Assembly: GCF_002115755.1 (NCBI RefSeq)
Contig: NZ_JFKA01000019.1
Location: 1-46,031, forward strand
Length of the DNA stretch: 46,031 nt
Direction: 5' to 3'
Source: Thalassospira mesophila
GTDB lineage: Bacteria; Pseudomonadota; Alphaproteobacteria; Rhodospirillales; Thalassospiraceae
Part shown: piece after piece, positions 34,237 to 43,200 of the stretch
How the letters are laid out: every line of letters begins with the position of its first letter
Position numbering within the stretch: the stretch's first letter is position 1
Notes under the pieces: model-generated
Databases searched by the model: none
Seen by the model: the letters and a program-made list of their open reading frames with translations, nothing else
What the model was told of the DNA's origin: nothing
Made by a program: the position numbers and the translations under genes

Positions 34237-34271
34237 AAAAGCAACAAGGGGTGGACCTGCCACCCCCTGTT
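34237..34271 (-). terminator. Terminator after the giant adhesin gene
   Basis: A 12-bp stem with one mismatch pairs 34243-34254 with 34260-34271 over a 5-base loop. On the minus strand it is followed by GC and then TTTT (34240-34237). It separates the adhesin gene from the tolC operon, so the exporter is either expressed from its own short upstream region or by read-through. Confidence 0.8.
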
Positions 34272-34289
34272 CCGCGATTTTAGGCAAGT

Positions 34290-37200
34290 CTATGTTTCTG
34301 AATAGAAAAGATCGGAAACACTGGCCGTTTCAACGTCACCGGTAATTCCCGTGACATTGATAAACAGGTCTTCGGCACCATTCACTGTGCCATCACCATT
34401 ATCGACAATCAGATAGGTTCCAGCAGCATCTCCTCCGCCTGAAACCTCTACAAACATCGCGGCCCCATCTCCCTGCAAGGTCAATCCTTCAAAGGCCGTC
34501 GACAGATCAAAACCCTGATCCGACGAATTGGTGATCGAACTATTCACCGATATGCTGGTCGGAACGGTGTGATCCCCGCCCAGGGCGGACAAATCAAATT
34601 TGTCTTCGCCAATGACAAAGTCGGTAATCACGTCCAGCATCGCCGACGTGCTGTCCGAAACAGCACTTGCTGTGCCATCAATGCCGTTATCCAGGGTTGA
34701 ACCGGCCTGATAGGCATTAATCGAATGGCCGGTTATTTCTTCGTCTGACGCCACAAACAACGTGTGTTCATCTTCCAGACCAACCGTATAGCCATAGGAT
34801 TTCAGGGTGTCGGCAAAGCGCGAAACGATGTCGGTTAAACTGTCCGAACCATGCACCGGTTGGGTGATGGTGAAATCGTCAATCACCAGAACAAAAGTTC
34901 CATGATCCTGCAAAGGCTGACTTGCGTTGGCAAAATCATAAAAATCAAACAAAACGGCGTCAAATGTGTCGTTCTCGCCTTGTGCCGGATCGACATAATC
35001 CGCATTTGGCCCCAGATCGCCAAGGAATGTTGCATCCATGGTGAAATCGGAATCATCTTCCTTGCTAACAAACTCGATGGTTCCGCCATCAACAGTAATG
35101 GTGTCAAAGAAGGTCGCATCCGGGTCGCCGTCGCTTTTGGCAAAGGCTGCATCCTGTGCCCTGATTTCATCGGCCAGTGCCTTAATGCTGGCCGCAGCGT
35201 CGTTTTCAACAACCGGCGCTGAAAGATAATTCGTCTCAACCTCGCCAGTACCCGTGGTAATAACAAGGGTAACAGACAGGAACGAACCTGCGACATAATC
35301 CGCATTGTCTGTCGACAATGTTAAAGTGCCAGTTTGTGCATTATTGGTATCGGCCGCAATATCGACATTAAAGCTGTCACCGGCATTTGTTTCGACAAAA
35401 ACCGAACCGCTATCGGCACGAATGGTGCCGGAATTGTCAAAGTCTATCGATTGTCCCTGTGGCACGTGAATAAACAGACGGTCGGCCTCGTGGTTTGAAT
35501 CACCGTCGGTATCAATTGCGGCGGCATCAATAACGTCAGCGTTTGCATCCTCATCATATGCAATTTCTGCCTTGGCAGAAATTTGTGCCGCCAGTTGGAA
35601 AATCAATCCGCCCGGTGTATCGCCGTCGCTCATTTGAACCTGGAAAACCTCGTTTCCAATCGTTAACCGCAGGAAATCTCCGGGTTGCGGTGTGGTGGTA
35701 TCGGTAAAGCTGAAAGCAAACAAATCTTCAGAATCTGGCTGGGTTCCGTATGCGGTGCCCTGGGAATAAGTATTGGCATCAATCGCAACGCTTTCGCCTA
35801 CCCCGGCAATTTGCAAGACGCCATCCTGCACCCGCGCATGATAGTCGTGTCCGCTGTCATTATTAATCACACTGGCAAGGTCAGAAAGAACACTCTCGAT
35901 AGATGTTTCGTTTTCATCTGCCCGTGCGCCATAGGCATATCCGTCAATCACAATCTCGAAATAGTCCCCCTGCGTCGGCGTATAGTTGGGATATTCAACT
36001 GTTACGGCGTCTCCGCCCAGGCGCATTTCAAAAATATCATTCCCGTCGCCGCCGGTGATGGTATCGGCACCAATACCGCCCATCAGCACATCGTCACCGC
36101 CGTTACCCATCAGGACGTCGTTGCCGTCACCACCTTCCAGGGTGTCATTGCCCTCACCCCCAATCATGGTGTCGTTGCCGGTAAACCCGCCATAATCACC
36201 GTCCACGGGATCATTCTGGATTTCACCTTCAACAATCAGGCTTTGCGACGATGTCAGTTCTGAACCATCAATGACCACGCCATTGGTCATGGCCACATCA
36301 TTATCGTTGTCATCGCTAACACGGCTAACAACCGAAATATCGCCAAGCGTGCCGTCGCCATTTTCATCGGCAGTAGAGACAAGCTGAGAACCGATCTTAA
36401 GAATGTTCCCAGCCTCGTCGGCACGCAATTCAATACGGTCAATATTGGTAATGATCACATTACCATCCGCAAGCGACTGATCCGTCAGGTCAAAACTGCC
36501 CGCTTTTGTCAGCAACAAACGGTCATTTGTTGCGGCTTCCAACGTACCGTCAATCATCAATCCGGCGGCCAGAACAGCCGTCGTCAGATAAAACCGGTCA
36601 CGGCCCGTGCCCCCGATCAGGGTATCGGCCCCGCCGCTATAATAAATGCGGTCATCACCGGCACCGCCATTAATGGTGTCACTCCCCAGCCCGCCACGAA
36701 TACGGTCGTCACCCGAAAATCCGCCATATTCAAGGTCAGTTTCATCATCAATCAGGATTTCACCCTGAAAATGAATGGAATAATTCGCCGACAAGGCACT
36801 TGCATCAACGATAACGCCCGCAGTAATGGGAACATCCGTTTCGGTGTCACCATCTTCGACGAATGCCCGCGATACAATCTGGATATCACCCAGGGTTCCG
36901 TCGCCGTTGGCATCAGCCGTCGAGACCATGCCGTCGCCTAACGCCAGCGCATAGCCTGAAGCATTTTCACGCATTTCGATACGGTCAATCTGGGCAATTG
37001 TGATGTCGCGCGTTTCCAGAGTGTCGTCGGTGAAATCAAAATCACCGTGCGCGCTCAGGATCAGGCGGTCCTTGGTATCGGCTTCAGCGGCACCTGCCTG
37101 CTCATTTTCGAGGTCATATTCCCCGCCGAAAATAACCGTACCGTCTTCAAGTTCCGATGCACTGTCGAGATAAAGACGGTCGGTTCCCAGCCCGCCAATC

Positions 37201-40200
37201 ATTGTGTCGACACCTGTTCCACCATGCAACCTGTCGGATCCGGCACCGCCATTCAAAACATCGTCGCCACCATTACCGTTAAGGCGGTCATCGCCATCAC
37301 CCGCCATAATGAAGTCACCGCCAGCACCGCCCCAGATGGTGTCGTCACCACTAAAGCCGCCATAGGTTTCGTCACCGGTTGCCGCATCGTTCAGGCCAAC
37401 GTGAACTTCACCATCGAATTGCAGGGAATCTGTCTCGTCGAGAGACGATCCATCAACAAAAATGCCATTAGTGATGGGGGACGCCGTCAGGCCGATTTGA
37501 CTTTCGTTATCGACATAAACCCGGCTGGTGATGCGAATGTCTCCGCCGGTGCCATCGCTGTTTGAATCGGCATTAATGGCCAGATCATGCCCAAGAACGA
37601 TCTTGAAGTCTTCGACATCCATTGCCACATCGATGCGGTCAATATTCGTGACGTCTGCCGTCGTGAAATCGACTGTGTCGCCCGTTTCCAGATCAAGGAT
37701 CAGGCGATCACTTGAAACGTCATTGGCTTCGCTCGACGACCCGCCATTACCGTCAATCACACTTCCGGCAAGGCCCGACACATCGGTCAGATAAATGCGG
37801 TCTTGACCCGCGCCACCAATCAGGGTGTTAACGCCCGCACCACCATAAAGCCGGTCGTTACCCTCGCCACCGTTCAGGTAATCGTTGCCGTCGTTGCCAT
37901 ACAACCGGTCATTCCCGCCCCCGGCATTAAGGGTATCGCCCCCTGCGCCGCCATAAACGGTGTCGTCGCCGTTAAATCCACCGAGGGTTTCATATACTTC
38001 GCCCTGGCCTTCCACTTCAACCAGATCAACATGAACCTCGCCGTCAAATAACAGAGAATCACCGGCCTCCAGCGTGCTGGCGTCAACAATTATGCCCTGA
38101 GTAATCGGATCGGATGTAAGACCAAAACCGCTATCATTATCTGTATAAACCCGGCTGTTAATGCGAATATCGCCAAGGTTATCATCCTGGTTGTTGTCCG
38201 CCGATGCTGCCAGAACGTGATCAATTGTCAGGGTGACACCAGCGATATCCATGCCAACATCAATGCGATCAATGCCGGTAAGCGTCAGGTTATCACCGGT
38301 AAGATCTACCGAAATCGGGTCGTCGCTTGCGTCAAGCTGAAGCACCAACCGGTCCGCACCCGTGCTGCCTACCGATGTTCCATCCCCGTGAATCGTCAGG
38401 CTTCCGGCAAGGTCAGCAGTGGTATTAAGGAAGAAGCGATCATTACCGTCGCCACCAACCAGATAATCGCCATTACCTTCAATAAAGATACGGTCATCAC
38501 CCGCGCCGCCAATAACGGTGTCGGCACCATCACCGCCAATCAGCGTATCGTCGCCGTCGGCCCCCATAAGGGTATCATTACCGGTCCCGCCGATAAGAGT
38601 ATCATCGCCAGCACCACCAGTAACCGTGTCGTTGCCCATGAAACCGCCATAGGTTTCATCCCCGTCAACCGCACGTTCGCCATCAAAATACAGATGGTTG
38701 CTTCCGGTCAGGCCCGATGCATCAACCGTGATGCCGTTTTGCATCCCGACATCAAGGTCATTGCTGTCATGAATGCGTGAAACGATGCGAATGTCGCCTG
38801 GCGTCTCGTCATTATTCGCATCCGACGTTGCGGCAAGCTGATCCCCAATGATCACGGTCTGTCCGGCAACGTCATTGTTCATGTCGATCCGGTCAACACC
38901 ATCAAACGACATACCGCTGGCTGTAAAATCAAAGCTGTCATTAGCTTCGCCGTGCAGGACCACGCGGTCCTTGCTACCTTCATCACCGTCGGTTCCGGTA
39001 ATGGAAAGGCCGCTTACCAAATGATCCGCTTCAAGATGGAACCTGTCATCGCCGGTTCCGCCGATCATGGTATCGGCACCGCCATTTCCATAAAAACGAC
39101 CGCCTTCATCGCCGTTTGTCAGTATGTCAGCTGCGGCAGAACCATAAATGGTTCCGTCAACAAGTTCACCAATCGAAACACCTGCAACATCGGTCGGGAA
39201 GCTGGTTGAAAAGTTATCATTATAGGTTTGCAATGCCTGATAGCCGACTTCGTCGAAAACACCATTACTGTCAAACAGTCCGTCTAGCAGATCCCCCAAA
39301 GTTGCATTTGATGCTGCCTGAATTTTGATCGCTGAAATCATCAGGTTCATCGCGTCAATGCTGGAAACATCCTGCATTTGCTGTTCGCTTGGCATCAGTT
39401 CCGCAAGGGTACTCACCGTATTTACAAGTAATTCGGCAACTTCGCTAAAGACGTCTTGCAGTGTTACGCCAGTGGCAACTGTCTCGGATCCGTCAAAATT
39501 TTCCGCACCAACCAGCGCATTGCCAACGCTTTGAATAAGGTTGCCCAGCACAGTGCTGTCGGTCCAGTCGACACTGGCGCCATTTGCATTGCCAATTGCA
39601 ACAGCGATCTGCGCCAATACCGCATCGGAAATTTCGGCAAGGCTGAAATCATTTTCACCTGCCGAAAGAACCGGCTGAAGGGCTTCGGCAAGCTGCGCCG
39701 AAATGGTTAGCATTTCCGCAGCCGCAATTTGTAGTGTGGCCGCATTAACGGCATCAACCGCACTTGAACTGCCAGAAGCCACAACCGCAACCGGGTCAAT
39801 GGTTAAAACATTGGCGCCCGATAGTGCCGATGCATCCAGCCCCAACCCGGCAATCAAATCACTTTGGGCATCAGCTGCATCGGTCGAAATATTTCCTGCG
39901 ACCAAATGATGCATAACTGCGGTCAGCGACGTTACCACGGTGGCATTCTCGCCAACAAAAACCGACAACGCACCATCAAATGCCTGCCCCGTCGTCATGT
40001 CCGTACCGCCCGTCACCCGGACGGAAACATTCTCGGGCAGTATCCCGGTGAACTGATAACCTTCAATGCTGTAATGGCCATTTTCATCGGTCGTCCAGGT
40101 CTGGGTCCCTACCTGGTTACCATCGCCATCCACCAGCATCACGGTTGCACCAACCAGATACCCGTCTAGGACCGTGCCGCTTTCGTTGTAGGTTATGCTG

Positions 40201-43200
40201 GACTGATATTCGACATCGCCACTAAGGCCTGTGTCATCAATCGTCGTGCCTTCGGGCAGGGCAACAACAACGTTGCCTTCGCCTGTCGCACTAAAGTCCA
40301 CGGTCAAGCCGTCTACGTCTGCGGCCTGAATAAAGGCATTATTCGGCCCGGTAACAACCACTTCGTCAATACTGCCGAGGTCAAGGTCGCTTAGGGTCAC
40401 GTCACCATTTGTTGTATCAATCACCAGGCGCACCGTCCCGCCAGACAGGTAGGAGAAATCATATGCCCCATCCGCCGTGATCGTAACGTCGACATTGCCC
40501 GTCGCAACGATTTCAACGATCTTGCCCGATACATCGCTATATGTCAGAGCAACGTCAGATTGATCACTACTTGTAACCGTGATTGAAATTGTGCCGGTTT
40601 CTGTGGTCAGTTTCGCAAGATCACTGCCAACAGATGCACTGCTGGCATCCGTCAGGGCAATATTGCCCGTGCCGGTCGCAGCCAGCCCACCCAGATCGCC
40701 CAGTGCCTCTTCGGTGATGGAAAGGTCCTGATTGGCAACCGCCGCAACACTGATAACGCCAGTGCCAACCGTCAGGTTATCCAGCACGGCCGAAACATCG
40801 CCTGATACCTCGGTAATGGTGATGTTGCCCGCCCCGGTCGCTGTAATACTGCCATAGGTCGCGGCATCCGCCTGGGTCAGGCTAAGGTTTTCACCGTCGG
40901 CAGCAACAACGTTGATATTGCCCGCACCTACTGTAATTTTGGCACTGTCAGCAGCCAATGAGGCCGCGGTTACGTCGGTCAGTGTCACATTGCCAGCACC
41001 ACTAACTGTAAAGCTGTTGATGCCGGCTAGTTCTGTTTCGCTGATCGAAAAACTTTGGTCCGCCGCTGCGCTTAAGGCCAAACCACCCGTCGCCGTCAGC
41101 TTGCCAAAATCGACTGCAAAGTCTGCTGCCGTCAGATCGCTAACCGTAATTGTCGCGCCATCTGCCGCATTCAGGGCAGCAAGATCGTCAAGTTGCGATT
41201 TGGTAACACTCAGGTTTTCACCCGTTGCGCCATTAACGGTAATCGACCCGTTATCAATGGCCGAAATTTTCGCCAGATCGCTGGTTAGAACCGCAGCTGT
41301 AACATCGTTTAAAACAATATTACCGCCACCAGTTGCCTGAAGCGTCGTCACTTCGGCAAGGGCTGTTTCTGTTATGGTAAAACTTTCACCTGTCGCACCG
41401 GTAATGGCAAAATTACCGTTTGCAACCGTAATTGCGGCAAGGTCCGACGCCAGCGTTGCGGCTGTTACCCCGGTCAAAGTAACCCCGCCTGTACCGGTTA
41501 CATTCAGGGCGGCAATGTTGCCAAGGTCACTTTGGGTCAGCGTAAAGGTTTCATCCACCGCACCATTCAGTGTCAAATCGCCATCAACCGTTATTTTGGC
41601 CAAATCCGCGCTCAGTGCGCCGCCCGTTGCGTCATTGATGGTCAGGTTGCCGCCGTCTGTTGTTGTCAGCTGGGCAATATTTGCGATGTCGGATTGCGTA
41701 ATAATAATGTTTTCGCCCGATGCCGCCTGAATGGCAATTTCGCCACTGCCAACGGTCAATTTCGCCAGGTCAGCCGACAAAACGGCATTCGTTACACCTG
41801 TAAGTGTGATGTCACCGGCCCCCGTGGCCGCCAGGCCGGATAATGTTGCCAGTACGGTTTCACTAATCGTGAAGCTTTCATCCGTCGCACCGGAAACTGA
41901 AATTGAACCATCCGCAACACTTAGCTTGGCAAGGTCGGCATCAAAGGCCGCACTGGTCGCGTCACTAAACGTAATGGTGCCAGTGCCAGTAGCCGTAAAA
42001 TGGCCCAGCGTATCAAGCACGGTCTTATCGAGCGCAAAGTTTTCATCGCTTGCGCCTTCAACCGAAATACTGCCTGCTTGTACTGAAACCTTTTGCATAT
42101 CACCGGCAAAACCAACCGCAGTAACCCCGGTTACTGTAATATCGCCCGTCCCTGCACCGGAAACACTGGCAAGACCATCGAGCTGGTTTTGCGTAACCGC
42201 AAGGTTTTCATCGCCCGCCCCGGTAATCGCAATCGAACCGCTAACCACCGATAGTTTGCCAAGGTCGGCTGCCAGGTTGGCGTTAGTAACACCTGATAAC
42301 GCAATAGCGCCGGTGCCAGCGGCACTAAATGCCACCAGTTTATCCAGCTGGGTTTCCGTCAGGGTAAAGGCCTCGTCATCGGCACCTGTCACCGAAATTG
42401 CCCCGGCATCGACAACGCTTAATTTTGCCAGATCCGCCGCCAAATCCGCATTGGTTGCACCTTGAAAACCAATCGTGCCATCGCCTGTCGCTTCCAGTGC
42501 TGCCACATTATCAAGCAGGGATTTGGCGATTACAAAGTCTTCACCATCCGCCCCTTGCAAGGACAAGGCACCATCGATACTCAACTTGCCAACATCACCC
42601 GACAGGTCGGCCGCTGTTACACCGCTCAGGGCAAGATTGCCCGAAACCGTTGTAAACTGGGCCAGTTGATCAAGAAATGCCTTGGTAATTTCAAAACTTT
42701 GCCCGCTTGCCCCCGAAATGGAAATTTTTTCACTTCCGGCATGTAATTTGGCAAAATCGGCCACAAGTGCCGCACTGGTTGCCTCACTATACGCAGCAAT
42801 CGTGCCTGTTCCGCTTACGGTCAGGCTGGCAATCTGATCAAGCTGCGTCTTGGTCAGGGCAATGTTTTCATCCGTTGCCGCTTCAAAAGAAATGCTGGAA
42901 CCACTGGCCACGGTCAATTTCTCCAAAATGGCCGATATATCATCTGCACCATCAAGGCTTGTCAGGGTAATTGTGCCAGTCCCCGTCGTCGTTAACGATG
43001 CAAGATTTTCCAGCTGATCATCGGTAATCGAGAAATTACCGTTTATCACTCCGGTAACATTGATCGCAACGGTATGGCCGGAAATATCGAGTTTGGCCAA
43101 ATCGGCCTGCAAGGCGGCACTGGTGGCCCCGCCAAAATTGATAATGCCGTTATCAACATTGAAATCAAGCGCCGACAAACGATTTAACAGCGCCTTGGAC

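Noticed and set aside
41731..42465. 244-codon plus-strand frame opposite the adhesin
   Set aside because: It mirrors the 55-residue repeats on the other strand; long antisense frames are expected in such repetitive DNA, and it has no recognisable domain.
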